From: VRUE01 sp963780815
GTDB lineage: Bacteria > Actinomycetota > Thermoleophilia > Solirubrobacterales > 70-9
Direction: 5' to 3'
DNA: 64,000 nt
Assembly (NCBI GenBank): GCA_963780815.1
Contig: CAWADG010000004.1
Location: 1-64,000, forward strand
Shown: one piece after another, positions 41,971-52,202 of the stretch
Numbering within the stretch: position 1 is the first letter of the stretch
Layout: every line of letters starts with the position of its first letter
Translations under genes and position numbers: made by a program
The notes under the pieces: model-generated
The model's database searches: none
Seen by the model: only the letters and a program-made list of their open reading frames with translations
What the model was told of the DNA's origin: nothing

Positions 41971-42194
41971 TCCTGTGCACCGACCTCGAGGAGACCCGCC
42001 CGTGCCCGATCGCGCTGGTTCTCGGGCGCGGAGACCTTTTCGGCATCGGACTTGGACTGTTGTTCGTCGGAGGCCATTCGCACCCGCCAGCCCGCCTCAG
42101 GCGGGTCGGCGAGAACGGGGATGCCGCGAGCGGCCGCCCGAAGCTCGAAGCGGCCGCTCGCAAGTGTCGCGTCTGGAGGCTTCATCCCGCCCAC
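41967..42194 (-). CDS. Small hypothetical protein upstream of the sigma fragment
   Basis: The 75-residue protein (start MGGMKPPDATLASGRFELRA) has a beta-rich first part, a Trp near the middle and a charged helical C-terminus. An ATGA overlap links it to the sigma factor gene. Position suggests an anti-sigma or accessory, but there is no recognisable domain. Confidence 0.4.
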   Translation of the reverse strand: MGGMKPPDATLASGRFELRAAARGIPVLADPPEAGWRVRMASDEQQSKSDAEKVSAPENQRDRARAGLLEVGAQE

Positions 42195-42229
42195 TGCTGG
42201 GGTAAGGGGACGGAGATCGCTGCGGCTCG

Positions 42230-42577
42230 TCAGGGTTGCGCCTGGGCTACCGCCCCCGTCTCGAGCGCCATGCCGGCCTCTTGCCAGTCTTCCTTGCCCT
42301 CGACGTACCTGCGGACATCGCTGTAGCCCATCCTGCTGAGCTTCGTTGCGGCGAACTCGGAGTTCTGGCAGGCAACGTTCGAGCAGTAGGTCACGATGGT
42401 CGCGTCCTTGTCGGGCAACAGCTCGGGCGCCCGCTCGGCGACGGCCTCGAAATGAATGTGGATGGCACCCGGCAGATGGCCCTGCTCGTAATGCTTGCTG
42501 CCGAGCGTCTCGACGACGGTGACCTCACCCGCGTCGATGGCCCGCTTTAGCTGCTCGCGGTCGATTGTCTCGGTCAT
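42230..42577 (-). CDS. Rhodanese-domain protein
   Basis: The 115-residue single rhodanese domain has REQLKRAIDAGEVTVVETLG, HLPGAIHIHFEAVAER and the active loop TYCSNVACQNSE with Cys near residue 78. The C-terminal YVEGKEDWQEAGM is typical (usually GG...W). Such proteins carry persulfide sulfur. GGAGAG lies before the ATG at 42577. The divergent LysR gene, about 100 bases away, probably regulates it. Confidence 0.88.
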   Translation of the reverse strand: MTETIDREQLKRAIDAGEVTVVETLGSKHYEQGHLPGAIHIHFEAVAERAPELLPDKDATIVTYCSNVACQNSEFAATKLSRMGYSDVRRYVEGKEDWQEAGMALETGAVAQAQP

Positions 42578-42679
42578 GGTGCTCTCCTTCGTTTGGCGAA
42601 TGGTCGGGACAGCACTGACATTGCACGAGGGAGTCGCAGGTGTCCAAGACCGGTCGCCTACCCTCAGATAGCCTGCTCC

Positions 42680-43573
42680 TTGACTCCGGAGCTGCGACTG
42701 ATTCGATACTTCGTCGCCGTCGCTCAGGAGGGCAATGTCACCCGCGCCGCGCAGGGCCTGCACATTTCCCAGCCATCGTTGAGCGCCGCGATCAAGCAGC
42801 TCGAAGAGCAGCTGGGGGTCGAACTGCTCAAACGCCAGGGCCGCCGCGTCACGATCACGCCGGCCGGTGAGCTGCTCCTGCAGAAAGGCCGGGTGCTTCT
42901 TGAGCACGCCGATACTGTCGCCGAGGAAGTTCGCCACAGCGAGAGTGCGGGGTCTGCGCGGCTGCGCCTCGGGCTGACGCCGACGGCCCGATACGGCATC
43001 GCCCCGGAGTTTCTCGCAGCCTGTTCCACCGAGGTGCCGGCAATGATGATCTACACGAGCGAGGACACGACCGGAGCGCTCTTGCGAGACGTGGCCGGCG
43101 GTCGTCTCGATCTGGCGATCACGTTCTGCGCGTCCGCGCCGGTGCAGGGCGTCCAGCTGGAGCCGTTGCGTGATGAGCCCGCCATCGTGCATCTACCCGC
43201 CGATCATCCGCTCGCCACGCGCTCGCATGTCACGCTGCAGGACCTCGCGGGCGAGACCATTCTCGTTGCGGCCAGCCGCGATTCGAGCGGCTTTACCGAC
43301 CGAGTGCTTACCGCCTTCGGGGAGGCAAACATCGCCCCCAAGACCCGCCCTGACCCGTACCCGGACCTCGGCCTTCAGGCCGTGCGCGAGGGCCTCGGCG
43401 TCGTCATCTATGCACGAAGCGCGTTCCCCGACCGACTTGCCGGTTCTGCGTTCGTCCCGCTCGAGCCGCCGTTGACCCTTCCCTTCCAGCTAGCGGCGCG
43501 CGACGGAACGAAGACCGCTCCGATGCGGATGGTCCTCGCAATCGCCGAGTCGCTGAGCCTCGCCAAGACGTGA
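42680..43573 (+). CDS. LysR-family transcriptional regulator
   Basis: The 297-residue protein has a winged HTH (RYFVAVAQEGNVTRAAQGLH, then SQPSLSAAIKQLEEQLGVEL) and a periplasmic-binding-like effector domain (LRLGLTPTARYG..., DLAITFCASAPV). The frame is open from a TTG at 42593, but family alignment favours the TTG at 42680, where LTPELRLIRYF begins. The 100 bases between it and the rhodanese start would hold its operator; no clear T-N11-A box was picked. Confidence 0.85.
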   Translation: MTPELRLIRYFVAVAQEGNVTRAAQGLHISQPSLSAAIKQLEEQLGVELLKRQGRRVTITPAGELLLQKGRVLLEHADTVAEEVRHSESAGSARLRLGLTPTARYGIAPEFLAACSTEVPAMMIYTSEDTTGALLRDVAGGRLDLAITFCASAPVQGVQLEPLRDEPAIVHLPADHPLATRSHVTLQDLAGETILVAASRDSSGFTDRVLTAFGEANIAPKTRPDPYPDLGLQAVREGLGVVIYARSAFPDRLAGSAFVPLEPPLTLPFQLAARDGTKTAPMRMVLAIAESLSLAKT

Positions 43574-43706
43574 CTATCCACAGGAGCATGCGAAGAGCGA
43601 ATCGGGCCACTCGCTTTTGACCCGCCCGTCCCCCAGGCGAGGCTTGTGGACCGCGGCCCATCTCGCAACAACTGATCGGATTCCCAGGGGCCCCGGAGTG
43701 AGACGC

Positions 43707-43910
43707 TTACCTAATCCCATTCGGCGGGTTGCCGAAGGTGAGGCTCGCGATGTCGGCCGCGGCCAGATCCAGCTCGCAGCGGGCAAGTTCACGGAGCATC
43801 CTGGGGGGGTGCAGCTCGTCCGCGCCGGAGCGCTCGAGAACCGTGGCAAGCCTCTCGGCGGCCTCGTCGACTATCTCGGCAATTTCCAGAATCTCCTCAG
43901 CGCGTCTCAT
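43707..43910 (-). CDS. Small helical hypothetical protein
   Basis: A 67-residue frame from ATG 43910 reads MRRAEEILEIAEIVDEAAER and goes on with helices to GNPPNGIR. Composition is protein-like and the frame lies at the end of the minus-strand run. There is no domain, and the frame is open further upstream, so start and reality are uncertain. Confidence 0.4.
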   Translation of the reverse strand: MRRAEEILEIAEIVDEAAERLATVLERSGADELHPPRMLRELARCELDLAAADIASLTFGNPPNGIR

Positions 43911-44092
43911 GGGGCCTTCACACGAAATGACGTCCGCGACCGCGGTTTTCTTCCCGTCAGTCAGCCACTGTCGAGGGAGGTCTGGAGCTGCCGCGTGGTA
44001 CCACCTTGGTACCGACTCTGTGTCCGATGCGTCGAGATTGTCCACAGCCGGGGACAGGAGGGACCCAAAGGCCGCCCACGGACGCATCGACA

Positions 44093-44766
44093 CTAGATGT
44101 CCTCCGGCTCGTCGCCGTCGAGCACCGCCAGCCCGCCCCTCTGCATCGACCGGCTGCTGGACCTCTGTCCTCTGCTCCGCGTAGGAGCTCTTGTCGTGCA
44201 GTGGCGTCTCGATGACCCCCAGCGAAACGGCGTTGACCCGCAGACCGCGTGAGGCGTACTCCATCGCGAGCGACCTGGTGACCGCGACCAATCCCCCCTT
44301 GGTCAGAGTTTGCAGCGCGGACGGCCTTGTGCTGTCCGCGTACTCGACCAGCGTCGTTGAGACGTTGACGATATGCCCGGCGCCGTGATCGAGCATGTGC
44401 CGGTATCGCTCGCGTCGTGATGTTGAAGAAGCCCCTGAGGTTGACGGCGATCAGGGCGTTGAAGTCCTCGAGTGTGTAGTCCGTGAAGGGCTTGCCGATG
44501 AAGATGCCGGCGTTGTTGATCAAGGTGTCGATCCGGCCAAAGCGTTTGATCGCCTCGTCCACAATGCGCTCGGCGGTATCTGGGTCGGCGATGTCGCCCG
44601 GCACGGCCACGATCCTCGGGTCGGCAGACGGCGCGATCGAGCGAGCGGTCGCGACCACGCCATACCCCAGCTCACGGTATGCGCTCGCGATACCCGCGCC
44701 GATGCCCTTTGAGGCGCCGGTGACGATCACCACCTTCTCGTCGCCGATCTCAGGCGCCGGGATCAT
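44093..44766 (-). pseudogene. SDR-family oxidoreductase, at least two frameshifts
   Basis: From the ATG at 44766 the product reads VVIVTGASKGIGAGIASAYR and LINNAGIFIGKPFTDYTLED, then leaves frame near 44405. The next frame gives GHIVNVSTTLVEYADSTRPS, LTKGGLVAVTRSLAMEYASR and VNAVSLGVIETPLHDKS, and a third brings the end AVLDGDEPEDI at 44093-44095. The Tyr of the YxxxK pair is not in its usual place before LTKGG. It lies right after the broken penicillin-binding protein gene. Confidence 0.75.
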
Positions 44767-44842
44767 TCGACGAGGTACGTCTCGTAGATCAGGCCGGGTC
44801 GAAGGCGGTGCTGGTTCTGGACGTCGAACAGCTCCAACCTCC

Positions 44843-47019
44843 TCAGGGGGCGGCGACACCGCCGCCGGCGCCCCCTGAGGGAGCGGGAGCGGGGGCTGGT
44901 GCCGGTTCGGGCGTGGGAGCGGGTGCCGGCGCGGGTTCGGGCGCAGGGTTCGATTCCGGGGGCGCGCTCGGTTCGTTGCCGCTCGCCTTGTTGCCTTCCT
45001 TTTCGCCGCCGCCTTGCTTCCGGTTCGAGTTCTTTCGTATTCGTATTCGTATTCGCCTTCGTTTTCGCCGCTCGTCGAGGAGGACGAGCCGGAGGTGTGT
45101 TCTGTGTGCAGCCCGGAGAGTTCGGGGAGGCTGGACGGCACCCCGAATTCGGGGCAGTCGCCGTTGACGGCCTGTTCCATGAAGTAGCGCCAGATCGGGC
45201 CCGCAGGTCGGACCGCCGAAGCCGGTCTCTTCCCGGGACTGCGGGTGCCCGGTCCAAACCGCCGTCGAGAAGAGCGGCGTGTAGCCGACGAACCAGGCGT
45301 CGGAGAGCCCCTCCGAGGTGCCGGTCTTGCCCGCCGCCGCGGAGCAGCCCATCGAGGTGTAGCCGGCGCCGGTCCCCTGGGTGATCACGCCCTCGAGCAG
45401 CCTGGTGACGTCGTATGCCTCACCCTCGCTGAGGACGCGCTCGCCCGCTGTCGGGGTCGGGTTCGTCGACCTTGCCGTTCGGGAATTCGACGCGGCCGAT
45501 CGCCGTGGGTCGATGGCGGATGCCGCCATCGGCGAGCGTTGCGTACGCCGAGGCCATTTCCAGCGGTGTGACGCCGACCCGCAGCCCGCCGATCGCCTCG
45601 GCGGGCACCGATTCGAGCGGCGAGGTGATCCCCATCTGATGGGCCGTGTGCGTGACGTTTTCGGGGCCGACGTCAAGGTCGAGCTGGGCGAAGACGGCGT
45701 TGACCGAGTCCCAGGTGGCGCTGGCGAGCGACATCGTCCCCCCGCCCGGCTCGGCGTTGTGGACGGTCCAGATGCCCCCGCCCGGGATCTGCAGCGTCTT
45801 CGGCGAGGTGCCGTCGTAGTACGTCGAGTAGGGATCGATCCCCTGCTTGATCGCGGTGGTCAGGACAAAGGTCTTGAAGGAGGAGCCGGGCTGCCGGTGC
45901 GCCTGCCAGGCGTAGTTGAATTGGCTTTCTTCGGCGGATCCGGGAGTGGAGGCGAGCGCGACTATCTCGCCGTTGGAGGGGTCGACCGAGGCCAGCGCCG
46001 ACGCCGGCCCGCCTTCGGGGTAGCAGACCGAGCAGGAGTCGACCGCGGCCTGCGCCAGTTCCTGGAGTTCGGGGTTGATCGTCGTGTACGCCTTGAGGCC
46101 CCCGTAGCGGACGGTGTTGATGCCGTACTTGTCGATCAGCTCCTGCTGGACCAGGTCGAACAGGAAGGGGTCGCGAATCACCTGGTACTTGTGGCCCGGG
46201 TTCAGCCCCAGGCCCCGGTGGATCGCGGTGCGGTATCTGCGATGGCTGATGTACCCCTGGTCCTCCATCGCTTCCAGCACCTCGTTGCGGCGTTCGAGCG
46301 CGGCCCTGGGGTCGAGGAACGGGTTGTATTCGGAGGGCGCCTGCGGGAGGCCGGCGATCAGGGCCGCCTTGGTCAGGCTCAGGTCCTTGGCGGGCTCGCC
46401 GTAGTACGTCTGGGCAGCGGCTTCCGCCCCCACCGCCGTCTCACCTTCCACCGTGCCATACGGGGCGGTGTTCAGGTATTGGGTGAGGATCCAGTGCTTG
46501 GAGTGCGCGTCCTCCATTTCGAAGGCGAGGCGGACTTCCTTCAGCTTTCGTTCGAGCGTCTGTTCGGGGTTGCGGATATAGAGGTTGCGGACGAGCTGCT
46601 GGGTGATGGTCGAGGCGCCCTGGACAGGCTTGCCGCCTGCCAGCAGGTCCTTCCAGGCAGCGCGGGCGATCGACGCCGGGTCGATCGCCCCGTGGTCGAA
46701 GAAGCCCTTGTCCTCGATCGCCACGGTGGCGTCCTTGAGGTCCTGTGGGAGGGCGCGCGCGGGAACCGGCTGGCGGATGGTGCTGGCGCGGATGAAGCCG
46801 ATCAGCGAGCCGTCGGCGGCGAAGATCGCCGAGGAGCGGCCGCGCTGCACCGGCTTCAGGCTGGACGAGCGGCGGCGCGGAGTTGTAGACGCCGATCGCC
46901 CAGGTCGCGGCGACGGTGCCGCCGGCCAGGAGCAGCACGAGGAGGACGCCGCCGGCCAGGAGCAGCTTCCAGTGATGTCTGTGCGACCTGCGTCGCCGCC
47001 TTCGGGTTCGCCGAGCCAT
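44843..47019 (-). pseudogene. Class A penicillin-binding protein, multiple frameshifts
   Basis: From ATG 47019 the product has a basic tail and a membrane helix (LLLAGGVLLVLLLAGGTVAA), shifts near 46865, then gives the glycosyltransferase (VAIEDKGFFDHGAIDP; QGASTITQQLVRNLYI) and transpeptidase with SSFK in QPGSSFKTFV and SVN in DSVNAVFAQLD. It shifts again near 45440 before AAGKTGTSEGLSDAWFVGYT, and again near 45200. A Pro/Ala-rich C-terminal tail ends at 44843. All catalytic motifs are preserved despite three or more shifts, so a sequencing error is a serious alternative. Such enzymes build peptidoglycan. Confidence 0.85.
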
Positions 47020-47108
47020 CGAGGAGGAACCGTATTGAGGCTACCGAGCCGGCATCTTCTGCCGCGCCTTCCGCAATCTCACGTGCGGCAACGAGGCGTT
47101 GGCCCGGA

Positions 47109-47342
47109 TCAGTGGCTGATGATCAGCTGAGCGACAAGGGCCAGGACGATCACGATCAGGATCGGAATTGCCATCGATACCACCACTCCGACAAGGCCGA
47201 TGAGCAGCGGCTTGGCTGCGCGGCGAAGTTGACTCGGTTCTGAGCCGTCCGGAGGAGGGATGGAATTCTTGGCGCGTTTGGCCGCCGCGTCCTCGCCCGG
47301 AAGCGGGGGTGGAAGGCGATCGTCGCGCGGGGTGTCGCTCAC
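47109..47342 (-). CDS. Small C-terminally anchored membrane protein
   Basis: The 77-residue protein has a polar, Pro-rich N-terminal half (RLPPPLPGEDAAAKRAKNSI) and a long hydrophobic C-terminal part (LLIGLVGVVVSMAIPILIVI...LIISH). It starts 13 bases after the TetR stop and precedes the penicillin-binding gene, in a likely operon. Function unknown. Confidence 0.55.
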   Translation of the reverse strand: MSDTPRDDRLPPPLPGEDAAAKRAKNSIPPPDGSEPSQLRRAAKPLLIGLVGVVVSMAIPILIVIVLALVAQLIISH

Positions 47343-47355
47343 CGTTTCAGCTGAC

Positions 47356-48768
47356 TCAGGCGCTCTCTCCGCCGCCGGTGGCGACCGCGTAGGCCTCCTC
47401 GCCGCCTATGAACGGAGTCAGCGTGACGTAGACGGCCCATGGCACCAGCTCCGCCAGCCGCTCGGGTCCCTTCTGCTTCACGTGGTCGTAGAAGAGCGCG
47501 TAGAGCGCCCCGCCGATCGCCTCGGCGGTGATCGGCGGGACATCTGGGGCGAGTTCATAGCCCGCGGCCAGCAGCGCCTCCATCTGTTCGGTCACCCGCT
47601 CACGCTGCTCGAGCGCCCGTTTGCCCGCCGCGTACATCTCGACCGCCCCCAGCCGCGCGTACTCGGGCTCCTGCACGCCGTAGAGGAACATTCCCTCCTG
47701 CGTGGCCCGGACGGCATCAGGCCAGTCCTTGGCGATCCTGAAGGCCGGCAGCGCGGCCGCCAGCATCTGCAGCGAGCCGACGTCGAGGGCCGCCACGACC
47801 GCATCTTCCTTGCTCTCGAAGAGCTCATAGAAGGCCCGGTAGGAGGTCCCGGCACGCTCGATGATGTCGGCGATCGTCGTATCCGGATACCCCTTCTCTG
47901 CGACGGCGGCCGCAAGCCCCCGCAGCAGACGCTCCGACGGATTGGACGCGGCCTGCCGCTCCTCGAAGGGCAGCGGCCGCAGCACGCGCCGCCGCGGCCC
48001 GCGCAGCGGCCCCGGAGGAGGGGGGTAGAGCAGGAACCAATCCCAGAGCTGCGGCGCCAGCTCCACCAGCTGCTCGGGCTGGCCGCGATAGAGGTGCTTG
48101 TGGATCACCTTCTGCACCCCGCCGATCAGCGCCCGCACCATCTCTGTCGGCATCCCCTCGCGCCCCATCGCCTCAAGGATCGGCGTCGCCAGCGCCTCGA
48201 GGGAATCGGTTACGCGGTCGAGCAGCGCGACCGCCTCGCGCCCGCCCGCGTAGACCTCGACAATGCACATCGTCGCCGCCGCCGGTTGCGCGGCGATCCC
48301 CTTGATCAGCTCTTCGAACGCCTTCTTCGTGAGTTGCGGGTCGCTCGGCGGCTCGCCGTCTGGCAAGAGCCTCTTCGACGCGGTTTCCAGCGCCGGCCCG
48401 ACGAGCGCCTCGATCGCCGCCAAGAAGCACGCCTGTTTGTCGCTGAAATGCTTGTAGAACGCACTGCGCGACACCCCGGAGACCTCGACCAGGTCGAGGA
48501 TCGTCGTAGCGTCATAGCCCTTTTCGGCGACGTTCGCCACCATCGCCCCGTAGAGGCGTTCACGGTGGTTCTGCTCCGCTTCCGCGGCAGTCGTGCCCCC
48601 GCCCGGGGGCAGCGTCTTCTCGCCCAGCCGCCTCGAATCTCCCCACGGTGTCTCCACCATCCGGGGCGGCACCATATCCAGACCTCTGGCTCCCTCCGAT
48701 GGGGCGGATTTCTGCTTTCTCGACGGTAATTCCCTGACTCTCACTAGCTGCCTTTTACGGTAGAGCAT
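47356..48768 (-). CDS. Tandem (double) TetR-family regulator
   Basis: The 470-residue protein contains two complete TetR units. The first HTH is around ATTILDLVEVSGVSRSAFYK HF at about residue 86; the second around DTTIADIIERAGTSYRAFYE at about residue 292. Each is followed by its own helical ligand domain. The first 60 residues are basic and without homology. A single chain may act like a TetR dimer. It is divergent from the giant secreted-protein operon, with about 230 bases between, so it is the likely regulator of that operon and perhaps its own genes. Confidence 0.85.
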   Translation of the reverse strand: MLYRKRQLVRVRELPSRKQKSAPSEGARGLDMVPPRMVETPWGDSRRLGEKTLPPGGGTTAAEAEQNHRERLYGAMVANVAEKGYDATTILDLVEVSGVSRSAFYKHFSDKQACFLAAIEALVGPALETASKRLLPDGEPPSDPQLTKKAFEELIKGIAAQPAAATMCIVEVYAGGREAVALLDRVTDSLEALATPILEAMGREGMPTEMVRALIGGVQKVIHKHLYRGQPEQLVELAPQLWDWFLLYPPPPGPLRGPRRRVLRPLPFEERQAASNPSERLLRGLAAAVAEKGYPDTTIADIIERAGTSYRAFYELFESKEDAVVAALDVGSLQMLAAALPAFRIAKDWPDAVRATQEGMFLYGVQEPEYARLGAVEMYAAGKRALEQRERVTEQMEALLAAGYELAPDVPPITAEAIGGALYALFYDHVKQKGPERLAELVPWAVYVTLTPFIGGEEAYAVATGGGESA

Positions 48769-48814
48769 CGTTGGGGAGAAAACCTAATATTTATGCGGGT
48801 TTGGCCAGCAGCCC

Positions 48815-48844
48815 TTGACATCAGGGTTGGACTATGTTCTAGTT
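48815..48844 (+). promoter_or_regulatory. Candidate promoter of the giant-protein operon
   Basis: A perfect TTGACA lies at 48815-48820. The best-spaced -10 candidate, TCTAGT at 48838-48843, is weak; no TANNNT box fits well. It is the only consensus -35 box in the region between the tandem TetR gene and the first giant gene. Confidence 0.35.
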
Positions 48845-48996
48845 ATGCCCGGCTTCCGGGAAGCGAGTTGTTTGTACGGGGACCGGAAGCGCCGCAGGGA
48901 AGCTGCAGAGGAGAAAGGCATTGGCCCGGCAGAGCTTGCGAGCTATCGTGAGTTCCGGGGGGCCGCTAGAAAGTGGAGAGGGAGAGGGAGAGGAAC

Positions 48997-51900
48997 GTGA
49001 GACGCGAGGCGAAGGCACCGGCCTCCGGGGGCGCCCTCACCGTGCGCGGTGAGGTCCGCGGCCGCGGCTTTGCGGCGCGCTACCGCCTCGCCCTGCTGTT
49101 CGGGCTGCTCGGCCTCGCCCTCCTGCCCCTTGCCCCCGCTTCTCCCGCCGCCGCCGCGCTGAAGTACCAGCAGAGTGGCAACTTCACCAACAGCTTCAAC
49201 TTCCTCATCAACAACAGCGTCGCCGTCAACGACCACAACGGCCACATCTACGTCGCCGACAGCGGTAGCTCCAACGTAGAGGACTTCACCTCCCCCTCCG
49301 ACACCTCGCCGGCGATCTGGGAAGGCTCCAACACGCCCCACGGCTTCTTTGGCGGTCACGTTTCGGTAGCAGTCGACAACTCAAACGGCGACGTCTACGT
49401 CGCCGACGGCAACCACAGGGCGATCGTCATGTTCGACGAGAACGGCAACCTGATCACGAGCTTCGGCGACGGGACGCCCGGCCAGCTCACAGGTACGGCC
49501 ACGACTGCCGGCTCATTCAGTCCCAACGTCAACAGCTACTCCTCTTGGGGCATAGCCGTCGATCAAGCCAACCACGACCTTTACGTGCTCGACGGCCGTA
49601 ACCGCGTGATCGACATCTTCGACCAGAACGGCGCCTACCTCAGTCAGATCACCATCCCCGACAGCATCGTCCGACAGAGCGGCAGCTATCTGACTGGGCT
49701 CGCGGTCAACAACAGCGGCACCGTCTACGTCTCGGACTGGTCGGGTCCCAATCAGGTCTATCAGTTCGACTCCTCGGGCAATTATGTCCGCACGCTCGAC
49801 GGCTCCAACACGCCTGATGGCAACTTCTCGGGCGAATGCACCGGTTGTTCCTTGATCTCGGTGGCCACCGAGAACTCCACCGGCAAGGTCTTCGTCGGAG
49901 CAATGGCCCACACCAATTTCGACGTCTTCGACAGCTCGGGCAACTTCCTGGCGCCGCAGGGCTTCCTTCCGCAGTACAGCTATAACAGCGACATCGCAGT
50001 CGACCAGGCAAGCGGCGACGTCTACGTTGCGACCTACGGCAGCATCATGTTCTTCAAACCGGTCATCGTGCCCGACGCTGCCCTGGGTGCTACCTCGAAT
50101 TCGACCGCGACGAGCATCACCCTCAGCGGTCATGTTGACCCCGCTGGCGGCGGGGACATCACCAATTGCTACTTCGAATACGTCTCTAACTACAGCTTCG
50201 ACCACCCCGAACCGTACTACGCGGACCCTTGGAGCAACGCAAAACAAGCTCCCTGCACGACCAACCCGGCCTCCAGCCTTCCCTACGCGAGCGCCACCGA
50301 CGTCAGTGCCGACGTCACCGGGTTGGCACCGGGCACGGGTTATCACCTCCGCCTCACCGTTGTCAACGCCAAAGGCGACAACAGTGTCACCAGCGGGTTT
50401 GCGAGCGTTGGGAAGTATCAGCTCGCGTCGGACTTTGGCTCGGCCGGCTCGGGCGACGGTCAGCTCAATAACCCTCAGGACGTTGCGGTCGACAACTCGA
50501 GCGGCGACATCTACGTCGCCGACACCGGAAATCATCGTGTCGTCAAGCTCGATTCCTCCGGCAATTTCGTCTCCGCCTGGGGCTGGGGCGTGAGCGACGG
50601 CAACGCCGCAGCCCAGATCTGCACCTCCGGTTGCCAGGCGGGGATCGCCGGCTCCGGTGCGGGCCAGTTCACCACGCCGACCTTCATTGAGGTGGACAAC
50701 TCCGCAGGCCCGTCCGCGGGCGATGTCTACGTGGCCGACACGGCGGACAACGTGGTCCAGAAGTTCGACCCGGAGGGCAACCTGATTACGAGCTGGGGAA
50801 CAAACGGCGCCAAGACCTACAGCGGCGGAATCGCCGGAATCGGCGTCGATGGCAACGGCGTTCTCATCGTGCAGCCCGGTAGCGGCAATGGGATCGCCCT
50901 CGATTCCAACGGCAACGTCATTGCAGGCACCCTGGCTATCGATACTTCCAACAACGACCGCTACTACAGCGATGGTACCCAGATTCAGCAGTTCACGACG
51001 GCGAGCGGGTGCAATCCGAGCAACCCCTACATACCCTGTCCATCGGTAGATACGTTCGCAGTCGGCAACCTGCACTCAGCCGCAGGCCTGACCATCGACC
51101 CATCGAGCGGCGTTCTCTACGTCGCCAACGCAGGCGATAACGACATCGCGGTGTTCGCACCGCTTCCGCTGCCCACGGTCACGACCGCGACGGTGGAAAA
51201 TCCGGGTTCAACCTCGGTCACCGTGACCGGCCACGTCGATCCGCATGGTGGTGGCAACGTGGTCGACTTGCCATTTCGAGTACGGCACGGACACCACCTA
51301 CGACCTCGGCAGCGTTCCCTGCTCGCCTGGCACTCCCCTCTCGGGCCCGACCGACGTAAGTGCCGAACTCAGCGGCCTCACGCCCTTCATCACCTACCAC
51401 TACCGGCTTATCGCCATCGGCGCCAACGACTTTGGCCTGCCCAGCTACAGCAGCGACCGTACCTTCACCCCGGGCCCATCCCTCACGCCGACCATCGACG
51501 CCACCTCGTTCTCGGACGTAACTTCCACGACGGTCACGCTCGGCGCCCAGATCAACCCCAACCTCGCTCCGACCACCTACATCTTCCAGTACGGGTACGG
51601 AACCGATACGAGCTACGGCTTCCAGACCATCGCCGGCGACTCGATCGGGTCCGACGGGGTCGACCATGCCGTCAGCAACGCGGTATCCGGCCTTCGGCCC
51701 GCCACCACCTACCACTTCCGCGTCGTCGCGGTCAATCTCAACGGCGTCGTCGACGGTCCCGACCGGACCTTCACCACGCCCGCTTCCCCCTCCGTCGCTG
51801 GAGCGACCGCGTCGGGCGTTACCGCGACCACCGCCACGCTCAACGTGAGCATCCGCCCGGGCTACCGGCCCACCACTTACCACTTCGAGTACGGGCTGAC

Positions 51901-52202
51901 CGATCACTATGGATCGAGCACAACGGAGAGCGCTTCGGTCGGCTCGGATAACGCGGTGTATCCGGTCAGCGCCTCGATCTCCAATCTTGCGCCGCTCACC
52001 CTCTATCACTTCCGCGTCGTCGCCACCAACGCAATCGGGACCACCGATGGTCCCGATCAGACCTTCGCCACGTTGTCAGGGGCGCCTGTCGTCACGCTCC
52101 CGCCGGCCGACCCTGACCTGCAAGAAAGGCTTCGTCAAGAGACACGGCAAGTGCGTTAGGAAGCCACACAACAAGCTCAAGCACCACAGGAGGAGTCACT
52201 AG
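48997..52202 (+). pseudogene. Giant secreted NHL/Fn3-like protein 1 (two frameshifts)
   Basis: From a GTG at 48997, after GGGAGAGGAA, the protein has a Sec signal peptide (RLALLFGLLGLALLPLAPAS, then PAAAA). NHL-type beta-propeller repeats of the VAVDxSxGDxYVADxGNxRV kind follow. Fn3-like repeats then appear with CYFEYV, CHFEYGTDTTY, FQYGYGTDTSYG and HFEYGLTDHYG. One extra T at 51268-51269 breaks the third of these blocks; another shift near 52105 leads to the basic tail CKKGFVKRHGKCVRKPHNK. The TAG at 52200-52202 overlaps the GTG of the next gene. About 1,070 residues if corrected. A surface adhesin or carbohydrate-binding role is plausible only. Confidence 0.75.

Noticed and set aside
45381..47243. 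620-codon open frame on the plus strand
   Set aside because: It is the complement of the penicillin-binding protein, whose catalytic motifs are plain on the minus strand; the plus translation is Arg/Gly-rich without domains.
48815..49000. 61-codon frame before the first giant gene
   Set aside because: It overlaps the candidate promoter and the ribosome site of the giant gene and has no protein-like features.
49513..51075. 520-codon open frame on the minus strand inside giant gene 1
   Set aside because: Val/Asp/Gly-rich shadow of the repeat-containing gene; no start signals or domains.
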